Source: Cristatella mucedo (Eukaryota; Bryozoa; Phylactolaemata; Cristatellidae). Taken from it: 64,000 nucleotides of DNA. The notes under the pieces were generated by a model. The model searched no databases. It was not told the origin of the DNA and worked only from the letters and a program-made list of their open reading frames with translations. Position numbers and translations under genes: made by a program. Below, one piece after another: positions 37,301 to 46,076 of the stretch (its first letter is position 1; every line of letters starts with the position of its first letter). The stretch covers positions 2,781,501-2,845,500 of the forward strand of contig WPIO01000014.1 in NCBI GenBank assembly GCA_009760855.2, given 5' to 3'.

Positions 37301-40300
37301 GAGATCCGAATTATTTTAACTCATTAGATCGTAATACAATATTTTTGTGATATATTTTCTCAAGATACTCATACCTGCTGTGCATGAACGTCTTAACTAT
37401 CAAGCGTGCAAAATGGCTTTTTAAAGGGGTAAGTTACCCTTGTCTACAATGCACCATTCAGAATAATTATCAGCCTGACCTATGCAATTATTTGCTTTAC
37501 TGAAGATCGTAATTTGGTAATCCCTTGAGATTTGAAATCTTGTGGCTTTCAGTAGGGTTAACTTAAATAGTTCAAAGTCAGTAAATATCATTGTGCACTC
37601 TAGTAGCTCTGCAAGTAAGGGCGGACCGCTTTAAAGTACAGGGGCTAAGGAGGTTTAGGTTGGGCAATGGCATCCTAAATAGTGGCCCATGGTTTTTCGT
37701 AGGAATTGTCTACATTAAGCAGCATTACAGTGATGTTTTAGCTATGCACGCTGAGGTCATTCCAGTTATGGAATTTGCTTTTTATTCGCTCTGATGCTAT
37801 CACCAGTAATTAAAAAATACGGTTCATTCGAATACATTTTAAGTAGATCTCTTACTTTTGTTAACTGCAGGTACGTCTCCGATGCTACTGTTGCGCTTCT
37901 GGTTGGACTGCTTCTGTTTATTATACCGGCCAAGAGGCCAGGCTTTCTTGGAGGGCAAGGTACTACAGCGAGACTTTTCAGAATGAATTTCCACCTTTAT
38001 TTTTGAACATAAGATTCATTCTCATTACAGCGCTTAATAATTTGACAAAATAAACAGGTCTACTATCTTTGATTATGAAAATTAATGCTATCTGTGATGA
38101 TAAGCATCCATCGTGGTAAGCGATCTCAAGATATGTTGGTCCATTATATTCTGAGTTGCACCGTTATTGACATGGTATAGTCAGTCTATTTTTGAAGCCA
38201 TGTTTGCATTTTGTATTTAAGGCTGCTGAAGTAACCGGATTACGATAAACTATTTTGAGTGGTGTTATAGAGATCAGGAATGAGCATGTTCCTTCATCTT
38301 GAACGGAGGGATTGAGCCTTAGGCTCTCGTTTGCTTGATTAGCCATCCTTCCGTTTCATTCGTGTGGCATTTCTTACATGGGTGTGGTATTGTAGCGAAT
38401 AGATGTAGATTAAGAATAAGTTCCAAGTGTTTATAGTTCAATGCGATACCCGAGTGCTCCAGCTTCTTATCGACTTCTAGCTTCTTGCTTCTAGCTTCTT
38501 GCTAATTGAGTATAACGAATACAATATTGTTATTTACATAGAAAGCTAGTTTTAAATTATTAGATTTATTAGCATAGTGTACTGTAAATAATTTCTGAGC
38601 TGAATCGCACCCTTGATTGGTAAATTTAAATTTAGCAACTTGCTTTACGACCTAACCTAGACACCTGGGCATTTTTAACCTTCATATTCTTCTCAGCAAG
38701 GTGATACTAATTTGCATTTACCAATTTTTATTTCAATAAATGACCTCATTATTATAAATAACTATCGCTTTTAATAGTAATTCAAACAGCATTGCGTTAA
38801 TGCATAATTTTATTTTTCAATAGGTCAACCTATGTTTATATGTAAGAGGCATACTCATGATGCTGGTATGTCATTAGTAATAATGCCATATGTCAAGGCA
38901 CTGCCGAATCTATCGAGGTAATCTCTAGCCTTGAAAAATATGGAAGTGGTGTCTAACCACTGTAAGGCATTAGTATGATTTCAGGGCAATTGCTTAGAAG
39001 TATCCTTCATAGAGCAATTACACAGATCAAGGTACTACTTCTGACAGTGAGGCCTGTTTATAATTATGCCAATATTTCACTTTGCACTAATAAATGAAGT
39101 CAAGTTTAGGGCAGCCTTTGCTGCTTCGAATAGGTGGGATTATGCAGGCTGACAGCGTCACAATAACAAATCTGCTGCATTTAATGGCTCTAAAAACATT
39201 ACTCGTTCCTAGCCATAAGGCACTGCTGAAAAAGCAAATAATTGATAGGCCTCTAAAGGAAGAAAGGGAAAAATAAGTTAAGGTCACTCAATAGCCTCAT
39301 AAAAGTAGTAATGAAAGAGCCTTTGCATATTTCACCCAGCTTGTAGCAGGAAATAAAGAATCGTCGTCAGAGGTTGGTATGCCCTTTCTTTGGTCAACTG
39401 CAAGACGCCCGCTTATTATTGTCAGGTAGATGCATCCAGATGCGGTATCGTATGTTACAGACTTACTGTGGTTGCCATCTTATGGCCCTTTTTGGAAGGA
39501 CGAGTTTGAAACCGTCTCTCTTATTGCAAATTAGACATAACCGATCAAACCTTGAAGCCATGTCGATATTTCTGCTCTGCTCATCTAGGCAGTGTTAAGT
39601 TTAGATCTAAGACTTTTTTGCGTCCCACGATTGTGTTAAGATTTTGTGTTGGTCTTGATGCATGAACCCCTAGCAGTTTTCTGAGGGAATTAAGATTATG
39701 GCTTCAAAATATTTTAGCATGATTTTCAAAGTGTGTTACTCTGCTATGCTGCAACTTTGATTTTGTGATGTTACTCCTCCTCGCTGAAAATTCCTCATTG
39801 TATTCATTGGATTCTCTGGTCATATTATTCAAAAGTTTCCTCGTGAGTGCATGTCTGTCATAAAAATAGGCTCCAGAAATCTGCATATCGAGTAACAGCA
39901 AATTTCAGATGCATCGGTGCAAGTAAAATTGTTGACATGAATTAGGATGTGAGAACCTCTAGAATTCGCGATGAATATTTTCAGACACAGTTAAGGAGCT
40001 GTTTTGCATCCAGTTTGTGCGATTCAGTTCAGCCGACCTTTCACCTGTGCCCAAATTTGCCACCGTATGCGCTATCCACTGCTTATGAATAGGCCTGATA
40101 GTAGTTTGGGAAGATATTATCAACTCCAAGCATAATTTAAGGTGTATTATTTTAGGTTTCGAAGCTGTCTTCTAATATTAGCAATCTCCTGGATTTATTC
40201 CTAAAAGACCTTCCAAGCTGGGCACTAATCATTGTCACGTGCTCAGTAACTACAGTAGTAACGCAGCTGACAAGCAACATGACGGTGGCCACTCTTTTCC

Positions 40301-41291
40301 TTCCTATCATTGGATACGTAGTAAGATATTGGCCTAGCAATCGGTGGCGCACAAAGTCGTCTTTTGGGCGCGCATTTCGCGGTCGAATACGTCTTGTCGT
40401 TGCGCCGGTCTTATCGCCTGCTCCCATCTTATTCGTCTAGGCAGAAAGCAGCCACGTCCATCCACTGTACCTGATGCTCCCAGCATGCATTTCGACGTCG
40501 TTTGCCTTCATGTTGCCAGTGTCGTCACCAACAAATGCCATCGTTTTCGCTAGTGGAACACTAAGAGTCAGCGACATGGTGAGTCAATGGTTTTTATATT
40601 ACAAGCATTCCGCATAGCATTAGCACTTGCCAAATGTAGTTCAAATAGCTTCGAAGTTCAAGCCACTAGAATCGGCAGCTTCGTTCGGGTAGCTACGCAA
40701 AACTGAGCGCACGCCTAAAAAATGCAGGCAGAAAGTCACTCTGGTCTCTACTGGCGCCTAGTACGAGGCGCCTAGCACGAGGTGCCTAGTCTGCTTTCTT
40801 CTACAATCAACTCTGCTTCCATTTGCCATGCATATTTTTTATTAGCCACTCTCATCAACGAAAATCCAGTAAAGAATTTAGAGCAGTCCAAGATAAGTGA
40901 TCTTGAAACTTGACAGATTTTGAAATATGTGACAGCCCACCTTGCTCAATTTTACGCAACAAACTATTCCGCAGTCAGGCGGGGCATTGTACCATCCGCT
41001 ATCCTAACTCATATCGTTTAGTTATACCTTGAACCAACCTCAATTTCTCAGGAGACCCTGCCTTTAGTTCATATTTTTCAAAGCCTGGAACTTACTACCG
41101 CCCGACTGATAGCAAGACATTCATAGACTTGAAGGTATTAAAAAAGCTACAATGCACATGTTTCTCACAGAATTTGCCGGGTCCTTGTGATTTTTCCCTC
41201 ATTTGGTCCTGCAGGCCAATGCTGGGCTTGTTACCACTAACCTTACGTTCACGCTTCCTTGACAGAATATGCAAAGTGCTTAGAGAGAGAA

Positions 41292-41357
<66 letters not shown>

Positions 41358-44300
41358 AAGATTAATTGTCTACTGGTGCTACGTAAATAGATTGTGATTG
41401 TTATTTTTATTGGGGCTAATGTAACAATTTCCAATTTGCACTTCCTAGAGCATCTTAACTAAATGGTTTTTCGGATAACAATATCGATTCATGATACTTG
41501 AGGTTGGTAAATGTCAAAATGGTACGAATCTATCTAACCTAGACCACCTGGCTCAGGAAAACTAAGCTAGATTGATATATCAAACCTTAAGATTACATTA
41601 CACTAGCTGTTCTGGTCAGCCGTATTTAGGCAGTCTTAGATTTGGCCTGCTACTGGTCAATCTTAGTGGGCTGAGGAATCCGTAACCGTATTAATCTCCC
41701 AGTCAAATGACTACTAGTCGTCGGAGCCCTATTCTTACTATCCTACTTCTAAGATGCTCAGATCTGCTGCTGCCATGCCTTACAAGCATATTAAATATGT
41801 CTTTAGCCTAAGGTTCTGTCCCTGCCTATTTCAAAACATGCCATTTGTTGGGCCGTTAATTAAGAAAGCAGCACTAGACTGAGGGGACTTAGGCAGCTTC
41901 CGTCCAGCCTCCCCTCTCCCATTCCTAAGAAAGACACTGGAACGAGTTGTGGCAGAAAAAATGAACTCTTATATTAAGACATTGAACCGTGCAACTAAGT
42001 TCTTCCTGTTTGTGTTTAGAGCTAATCACTTCGCAGAGTCAGCATTGCTGAGGGTGTATGAAGACCTTCTCAAGAATACAGACTTGGGTAAAGTCTTTCT
42101 GCTCGATCTTTCTACAGTATTCGATACTATTCATCAAAAAGTCCTTCTTGAGCGTCTCGCATCTCGCCCGGGCATCACTGGCACTGCACGGTAATGCATG
42201 CTTCAGGTCCTATATCAGTGGGAGACTCCAGAGTATTGATGTGAATGGAAAAAGACTGTATGAGGAACCAATTAAGTATGGGGTAGTAGCTCAGGGCGCT
42301 GTGATCGGTCCGCGTCTTTTCAGAGTCTATGCTCCCTCTCTTGCCGATGTGATCACCAGGCACAATTTAGCCTTTGACTTCTATGCAGACGACACTCAGT
42401 TGTATTGTTGCTTTGATCCCTCACAGCCCACGAGCGCGTCAAATTCTCCACTCAGCCTTGTTGTATGTATAGATGAAATCCGCACATGGATGGCAGCAAA
42501 CTTTCTTAAATTGAATGAGGGCGAAACCAACTTAGCAGCTATGGGAAAACCAAGTGTGATTCAGATATTGGAAAGCCTAACGTTCACAATTTGCTCCGCC
42601 AGCATATCTCCTGTTAAATCTGCACGTAATCCTAAGTGTCATGTTCCATAGAGACCTTTCATTAGACAAACACTTCAGCTTCACAGTAAAGTCTGCCTTC
42701 TTTCAGCTGCATAACATTGCTAAAGTTCGGACTTGCTTAGACAGGGATGCCTCATCTAAATTGGTTCATGCATTTGTGACATCCCGTCTTGACTTTAGTA
42801 ACTTACTTATTGCCGGTCTCCCGGCTTGCGAAATCATGTGCTTATAATTGTTGTAAAACTCCACAGTTAGTCTAGTCTGTCGTGAGAGTCGCAGTTTCCA
42901 TATCACACGACTTCTCACCGACCTGCACTGGCTCCCAATCAAGCAGCGTATCGACTTCAAGTTTCTGTCAATTATTATTAGGTCCTTTCATTCTATAGCT
43001 CCTACCTACCTCTTAGAACCACTCCCTAACCAGGCGAAGAATTGTAAAACCCGCTGTTCTGACTCAAATCGTTTAGCCATACCTCATACAAACCTCAATT
43101 GCATTGGAGACCGTGTCTTTAGTTCCTATGCTCCGAAATCATGGAAGTCATTACCGACGCACGCCAGAACGTCCCATGACATGACGACATTTAAAAAGAA
43201 GCTTAAAAAAGCACCTGTTACAGCATTCGGTGGGTCTTTGTGATGCATCCTTCTTGTGAATGTACCTGCTTGCACTGTGCCTGCCGACCTTACCACATAT
43301 TATTTGGCAATCCTTTATTTACAAAATATTTAAAGTGCCTAGAAAGATATTCAGGTTTTGATGGCACAGTAAACATGTACTAATAATTTTATTATTAGAA
43401 TTTTTATATAATTATTATGACGTGCGTGCAAGCCGGCTCTTTGCAAGTGTGCCAGCCCGGCATGAAAATTCTCCTCATCCGGGCTGTCTAGGAAGCCCAC
43501 AATCTGCCTTGCCTTGCATCGGTTGAGAAGGCAATCCTTGCTGGCTTTAGCAAAGCAAAAAAACTGAATATAACCCCAAAAAACCAGTTTATAGTCTGTA
43601 AAATAAACTAAAACAAACAATAAATGCTAAACTCAGTAGAGGAATTGCTGTTTGAGCAGTGTATGTTATTATGTCATTGTTTTAATCCTTTAGCATATAA
43701 ATTCAAGACTATAATTTGCATCCGTAACTTTTTCTCTCTTTATCAACAATACCAAAGATAACATGTTTTGAAATAAATATTCCACAAAGTACGAAATTAG
43801 TACTCATTAAATATTTTTTTATGTTGTCCACAATTAACCAGTTTTTATTATTTCTGTGCAGCAGGTATGATCACTATGTTTATATTGACTGAGGTTGACT
43901 CTCACTACGACAACTATAGGTCTTGAGGCCAAACATCGTTTGATCTACTGGCTCTTATTTTCTTGCAATATAATCAATACAATTCAATAAAGAGAATGGT
44001 AGTATGTTTGCATGCAGTGTTTTGCCGTCTGATTTGATCAAGTAATAACCTGGTCTGGTCCACTATGCACTTCTGAATAGCATAAATCTCGCAGTAGAAT
44101 TGTGTGCAGACATCATTAGGTTTCTTATCATGCTTTCTTACAGATTTTACTTAGCTTCTCTATTATACAAAGTATGAATATATTCTTAAAAATGAGACGT
44201 TCTAAAGCTTCATATCGGTTGAAAATGGAAGGCATAGTCTGTCAGTGCCATAGCCTCGCTTGAGAATAATGAAGCCCTTACTTAAAAAATTCATCTTTAT

Positions 44301-45286
44301 TGCGCCCTAAGATAACCTAATCCCTATTCAGGCGCTTCACACGTGTCACGGGCTTGTGCTCACGACCTCAGCCATCAATTAAACTCACCTTGACCTAGTC
44401 GGAGCGAGCTCCGTAACCACTGAGCCAAACCAGGGCAGCGTAGTCACAATGACTTTCTGATCGGCCAACCATCGCTAAGACTGACTTTCAAGGCCAGGTT
44501 GTTAATCTTTTCAGTTCCATTGAGACATAATCTTTAAAACTGTTGCATATCTAACGTGCTGATCAAGATCCTATTCATTTATATTTTACAATTAAAGGAA
44601 CAATTCATTTTTTAATTTCAATTATCCTAGCACATATTAAAGCTAGGCATACACAGCGATAATAACATCCCCTGATTTTTTTATATGGAACTCAGCATAA
44701 ATATACTGTCTTATTATTAATATGCATATCACAAAGGGCTCAACTAAAGCGTGGTGTCCATGATTTGTGTTTACGGGTCTCTTTCACTCACGGAATAACG
44801 TACTTGTTGACAAATTATATAGGCTAATTATTTATAAAACGCATGTCTCCGACACTCAATGTTCTTACTCGTGTCAGGATCTTGTATGATGCTTTCCCAA
44901 TACTATCTGCTACACAGGCCATTAGTTGAATCTTCGAGCTTTATACGGTGAACAGTACTGTCATTCTTTGGTGTTAATGCCTCGTCAATACCAATAACCT
45001 TATAATTGCATGAGTACCCCTGGATAACTTACAGCGTTTCTCTTACACTTATTATTCTCTTACTCTTATTATTTAAATGTGTCCTACATATTCCTACTTA
45101 CCTATTATTGACTACTATCTATAATTTTAGGTTGTCACCGGATTTATAATGTGCATCACAGGAATTTTTATGGTTACCGGCATGACCATAACACTTGGAA
45201 ACTCTTACTTTGGGTTGGACACATTTCCTTATGGTACCCTCTCAAACGTGTCTAGTGTTTTTCCCACATCTCCAGAATCTGTATAG
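19081..45286 (+). CDS. SLC13-family Na+/carboxylate transporter, copy 2 (whole gene)
   Basis: Exons: 19081-19212, 27445-27594, 30121-30431, 30644-30880, 32956-33087, 33287-33367, 36002-36106, 37871-37959, (doubtful 39110-39156), 40156-40320, 40441-40578, 45131-45286. Phases agree at every junction, and the predicted protein is about 580 residues, a normal SLC13 length. Order of hallmarks: N-terminal helix with PLLLLILLPL; YWMTEAIPISATAL; first SNT motif (WISNTAATAMM); GGMATLTGTPTN; YVSDATVALLVGLLL; second motif TSNMTVATLFLP, where Met replaces Thr; PVSSPTNAIVFASG; last helix and TLGNSYFGLDTFP. The family moves di/tricarboxylates with Na+ across membranes. Introns total about 24 kb and hold LINEs and a minisatellite. 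The segment normally carrying the LLLGGGFALA-type motif is reduced or not found, so the gene may be diverged or damaged there. Confidence 0.85.
19283..19348. repeat. (AG)n microsatellite
   Basis: About 66 bp of uninterrupted AG, 70 bp after the exon 1 donor, in intron 1. Open frames through it (Arg-Glu repeats) are artefacts. Confidence 0.95.
19880..20130 (+). promoter_or_regulatory. Possible LTR-type promoter segment in intron 1
   Basis: A TATA-like gtatataagg occurs at about 19989-19998 within GC-rich sequence. A segment ending ccttatttc and followed by TGGTGACACAAGCACCG (about 20081-20097) resembles the end of an LTR plus a tRNA primer-binding site. No second LTR or coding region was found, so it may be a solitary fragment or an unrelated promoter. 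Confidence 0.3.
20395..21040 (-). mobile_element. Divergent LINE-B-like fragment
   Basis: Minus-strand codons match the LINE-B C-terminal region (CRRCHITLLSTGLHCLPIK, HILLVYRP), and the DNA follows gagttccaggctttgggag, ctcacgaca and gtgagttacagaagtcga. The 3' tail is missing. A 30-bp unit is tandemly duplicated at 20710-20769. Confidence 0.7.
21050..21890 (-). mobile_element. LINE-A 3' half
   Basis: It begins at the left with (TGTAA)n (aatgtaatttaatgtaatg) and the LINE-A 3' UTR (gctccacaaaaccacaaag). The C-terminal region follows in reverse (cctgcagagcaaaaacttct, aaaggagacacatggctaa, ccagctggggttgcctaata). Stops are frequent. Confidence 0.7.
21915..22398 (-). mobile_element. LINE-B composite fragment (tail plus RT piece)
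   Basis: A diverged 3' tail (agagaactcaatctctat) at 21930-22000 is followed after a gap by an RT piece at about 22080-22360 (minus frame WLRSYLSGRLQSIDANGQKS). The region between these two parts of the element is deleted. Confidence 0.6.
22402..22485 (+). mobile_element. LINE-B 3' hairpin tail
   Basis: taatgtaaagtgcctagata, then ttctctgagggcactatatc and aatgtattgttattac. Only the terminal 80 bp is present, in opposite orientation to the preceding fragment. Confidence 0.7.
22490..26510. other. Intron 1 sequence without recognised elements
   Basis: Bases 22500-23270 are GC/CpG-richer and include a perfect hairpin at 23033-23051. The remainder (23270-26510) is AT-rich with a C12 run near 25744. 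No exon-like frame or repeat family was recognised. Confidence 0.35.
26515..26590 (+). mobile_element. LINE-B 3' hairpin tail
   Basis: gtaaatgtcaagtccctaga, tatctgagggcgctatataa and a short imperfect (ATT)n tail. About 75 bp. Confidence 0.65.
27090..27180 (-). mobile_element. LINE-B 3' hairpin tail
   Basis: Imperfect (AAT)n, then gcacttgataaagcgccctc, agagaactcaatctct and aggcgctttagatttgctgc. It stops about 75 bp into the element. Confidence 0.75.
27445..27594 (+). CDS. SLC13 copy 2 exon 2
   Basis: 50 codons, phase 0 at both ends, acceptor tgtacctag and donor GTGAGC. Product: LLLMAIYWMTEAIPISATAL then PLMGVM, the conserved second helix region of SLC13 proteins. Confidence 0.88.
27838..29405 (-). 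mobile_element. LINE-B copy in intron 2, best preserved
   Basis: Full 3' tail with hairpin at the left (27840-27920), the 3' UTR, then RT and C-terminal coding sequence. The element is truncated inside the N-terminal RT region near 29405. It lies antisense to SLC13 copy 2. Confidence 0.9.
28063..29319 (-). pseudogene. LINE-B reverse transcriptase, longest open frame (418 codons)
   Basis: One uninterrupted frame covers the RT palm to the protein end: [37 protein letters not shown], the active site FHFHADDTQLY (His in place of the usual Tyr before ADD, codon at about 28924-28926), NDDKTNLLIMGKPSV, SRLDFCNSLLTGLSACAI and NSLPTCVRTSPDLNSFKRN, ending in SGSL. The first 28 codons are in a shifted frame relative to other copies, and the N-terminal RT and endonuclease are absent, so it cannot be autonomous. 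Confidence 0.85.
29406..30120. other. Intron 2 remainder, nothing recognised
   Basis: AT-rich intron sequence ending in the pyrimidine tract before exon 3. Confidence 0.4.
30121..30431 (+). CDS. SLC13 copy 2 exon 3: first SNT motif
   Basis: 311 bp, phase 0 start and phase 2 end, acceptor attctttcag and donor GTAAGT. It encodes DTVMLLMGGFLVAAAVESS, then the helix with WFLSMWISNTAATAMMVP, whose SNT is intact, and a polar Ser/Asn-rich loop. It is the largest exon and holds the first substrate-binding hairpin. Confidence 0.9.
30644..30880 (+). CDS. SLC13 copy 2 exon 4
   Basis: 237 bp, phase 2 to phase 2, acceptor tatgacag and donor GTAGAT. A hydrophilic loop is followed by LSLSICYASTIGGMATLTGT, then PTNIILIEILE, matching the family's S-I-G-G-x-A-T-L-T-G-T signature. 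Confidence 0.88.
31070..31285 (+). mobile_element. LINE-B fragment in intron 4
   Basis: Translation includes DDLNWLPIKHRMEFKVLS and then CRRTRSAN, matching the LINE-B C-terminal region (ADLHWLPIKRRIDFKVLS). No tail is present. Confidence 0.65.
31573..31610. repeat. Perfect 14-bp inverted repeat
   Basis: GTGCACAGGAGGCA (31573-31586) and its exact complement TGCCTCCTGTGCAC (31597-31610) with a 10-base spacer. The palindrome GCACCGGTGC overlaps and recurs nearby. It directly precedes the minisatellite. Confidence 0.9.
31636..31905. repeat. Telomere-like minisatellite, period 8 (AACCCTAG)n
   Basis: About 270 bp of AACCCTAG units with variants (ACCCTAAA, AGCCCTAG, ACCCTTGA). A longer block of about 48 bp containing ccctaaaaccctaaagccct occurs twice, so there is higher-order structure. 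The unit resembles CCCTAA telomere repeats with two added bases. It lies in intron 4 of SLC13 copy 2. Confidence 0.92.
31906..32955. other. Intron 4 remainder, nothing recognised
   Basis: C-rich 31910-32600, then AT-richer. No coding or repeat family recognised. Confidence 0.35.
32956..33087 (+). CDS. SLC13 copy 2 exon 5
   Basis: 132 bp, phase 2 to phase 2, acceptor attgtttcag and donor GTGAGT. Encodes FSARHNNFDFNLNFFTWMV, then the helix GVPLSAALLLLCWLLLQLIF, matching the N-F-x-x-W and LLLLxWLxLQ helix of SLC13. Confidence 0.88.
33287..33367 (+). CDS. SLC13 copy 2 exon 6
   Basis: 81 bp, phase 2 to phase 2, acceptor tctgatcag and donor GTAAGT. Encodes a charged cytosolic loop (SEQGKWIKTIIQEEHAKLQT) in the position of the family's K-x-x-Y-x-x-L-G loop. 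Supported mainly by phase, splice sites and position. Confidence 0.7.
34165..35100 (-). mobile_element. LINE-A 3' half in intron 6
   Basis: It begins with LINE-A 3' UTR (gtaactcctaaagccacaaa). The minus frame 34164-34610 gives VDNKIDASFLRLTTVGDRSF and LWNSLPQCFRNDISL. Homology continues to LINE-A codons for the KLNDDKT motif region near 35060-35095. Stops and frameshifts are present. Confidence 0.75.
36002..36106 (+). CDS. SLC13 copy 2 exon 7
   Basis: 105 bp, phase 2 to phase 2, acceptor catcttcccag and donor GTGAGT. Encodes VVVAHLALLIVLWLSKDPGN and then GGWDLLF, matching the LLWFTRDPGFxxGW segment of SLC13. Confidence 0.88.
36107..37870. other. Intron 7, nothing recognised
   Basis: A G12 run occurs near 37004. 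No element family was recognised. Confidence 0.35.
37871..37959 (+). CDS. SLC13 copy 2 exon 8
   Basis: 89 bp, phase 2 start and phase 1 end, acceptor ttaactgcag and donor GTACTA. Encodes YVSDATVALLVGLLLFIIPA then KRPGFLGG, a close match to the conserved V-S-D-x-T-V-A-x-L-V-G-LLLF helix. Confidence 0.9.
39110..39156 (+). CDS. SLC13 copy 2, doubtful exon 9
   Basis: 47 bp bounded by tttag and gtcaca gives QPLLLRIGGIMQADS. This lines up without gaps with the LLLLGGGFALADG-type motif expected here, and its phases (1 in, 0 out) fit exons 8 and 10 exactly. Against it: the acceptor has no good pyrimidine tract, the donor is weak, the usual preceding W-K segment is missing, and the Gly triplet is reduced. 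Confidence 0.35.
40156..40320 (+). CDS. SLC13 copy 2 exon 10: altered second motif (SNM)
   Basis: 55 codons, phase 0 at both ends, acceptor tattattttag and donor GTAAGA. It starts VSKLSSNISNLL and contains TQLTSNMTVATLFLPII. The codon after Ser-Asn is ATG, whereas copy 1 has ACA (Thr) at this place. Length and phases equal the copy 1 exon at 3381-3545. Confidence 0.9.
40441..40578 (+). CDS. SLC13 copy 2 exon 11
   Basis: 46 codons, phase 0 at both ends, acceptor ttattcgtctag and donor GTGAGT. Contains HPLYLMLPACISTSFAFM then PVSSPTNAIVFASGTLR. Copy 1 and most family members have A-T before the Pro where this copy has S-S. Confidence 0.9.
40985..41300 (+). mobile_element. LINE-B 3' fragment in intron 11
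   Basis: C-terminal codons (ttcaaagcctggaacttact), 3' UTR (ttgccgggtccttgtgattt, aatgctgggcttgttaccac) and the start of the hairpin (aaagtgcttagagagag), which runs into an (AG)n tract. Confidence 0.65.
41283..41362. repeat. (AG)n microsatellite, imperfect
   Basis: About 80 bp of GA/AG with AAAG interruptions. It appears to have expanded from the AGAGA stem of the adjoining LINE-B tail. Confidence 0.9.
41600..43400 (+). mobile_element. LINE-B copy in intron 11
   Basis: Homology starts in the RT-N linker (LLRCSDLLLPCLTSI near 41740) and continues through RT, C-terminal region, 3' UTR (gcattcggtgggtctttgtg) and a diverged hairpin tail near 43340-43400. Same orientation as the host gene. Confidence 0.8.
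41949..43240 (+). pseudogene. LINE-B reverse transcriptase, multiply frameshifted
   Basis: Consecutive frames 41949-42194, 42058-42651 and 42641-42847 carry SALLRVYEDLLKNTDLGK, FRSYISGRLQSIDVNGKR, the active site FDFYADDTQLYCCFD, NEGETNLAAMGKPSVIQ and TSRLDFSNLLIAGLPACEI. Later parts (TRLLTDLHWLPIKQRIDFK, near 42910-42960) are in another frame. At least three frameshifts and a stop at 42847 disable it. Confidence 0.8.
43400..44285. other. Intron 11 sequence, nothing recognised
   Basis: AT-rich, no open frame or repeat family recognised. Confidence 0.35.
44288..44442 (-). mobile_element. SINE-1 copy
   Basis: On the minus strand it begins with an A-box-like TGGCTCAGTGGTTACGG and a degenerate B box, then GTGAAGCGCCTGAATAGGG and a tail GGTTATCTTAGGGCGCAATA that matches the LINE-B hairpin tail. 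Confidence 0.7.
45131..45286 (+). CDS. SLC13 copy 2 terminal exon with stop
   Basis: 51 codons plus TAG, phase 0, acceptor ataattttag. Encodes GFIMCITGIFMVTGMTITLG, then NSYFGLDTFPYGTLSN, equivalent to the last helix of copy 1 but with a shorter tail. Confidence 0.85.
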   Translation, partial: VVTGFIMCITGIFMVTGMTITLGNSYFGLDTFPYGTLSNVSSVFPTSPESV

Positions 45287-45335
45287 AAATTTAAAATTTA
45301 GATGCCGCGTCAAATTTCCAACGCATGTTACAGAA

Positions 45336-45341
45336 AATAAA
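45336..45341 (+). terminator. AATAAA polyadenylation signal candidate
   Basis: AATAAA 50 bp after the SLC13 copy 2 stop codon, implying a very short 3' UTR. Other AATAAA-like sites occur downstream near 45464. Confidence 0.4.
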
Positions 45342-46076
45342 CGATATCCAAATCATATGAGTTATCTTGAAATATTTGATTGAATAATCTTTCAACAGCT
45401 GCTATTGGTATTTCAAAGTGTGAACTCGCATCGTAAATTAGCAATAGAATATTTTCACACTAAAATAAATAATATTCAAAATGGCACTACGCACCAGCTG
45501 TATAAAAACAATCAACTCCGATCAATGGCTGGGTCTGTCATAGATGATTGCCCAAACTCGCCTCTCGTGGGGGTTTTGATTTCAATAGGTTTTCAATAAG
45601 GAATCCAGTAAGTGCGAACATCTAAAAAAGCATGAGCTAATAGTCGTCGCATTATTGCAAGCGTGGCTTTATTCACTGAGATGTCGATAATACCCCGAGA
45701 TAAGACTGAGCCTCTGACAGGCCTTCGCTGACTGAATTTGGACCCGTAGTTTGAGGACTGTAGTTGATGCATCAACTATAGTCGCATTGCAACTTAATAT
45801 ATATAAATAAGCTGTAGAAATTAGGAGTGAGAGAAAGTTTACCAACAAAGATGTAGCAACAAATGTGCAATAATAAACCAGGAAAAAGTGGTGATTCAAT
45901 AAAAGTGGGTTATTAAAGCGAAATGTAATACAGATCCCCTCAAAAATTTAAAAAGGAATTCAGCGTTGCTCCTGCTCCACACTGCTCGACGGTCCGTAAT
46001 GCAAGTCTATGAGATTAGTTGTATAAAATCCTCGTAGGTTGTGAAAGCCCCCGGAATTATTTTCAAGCGAGGGTAA

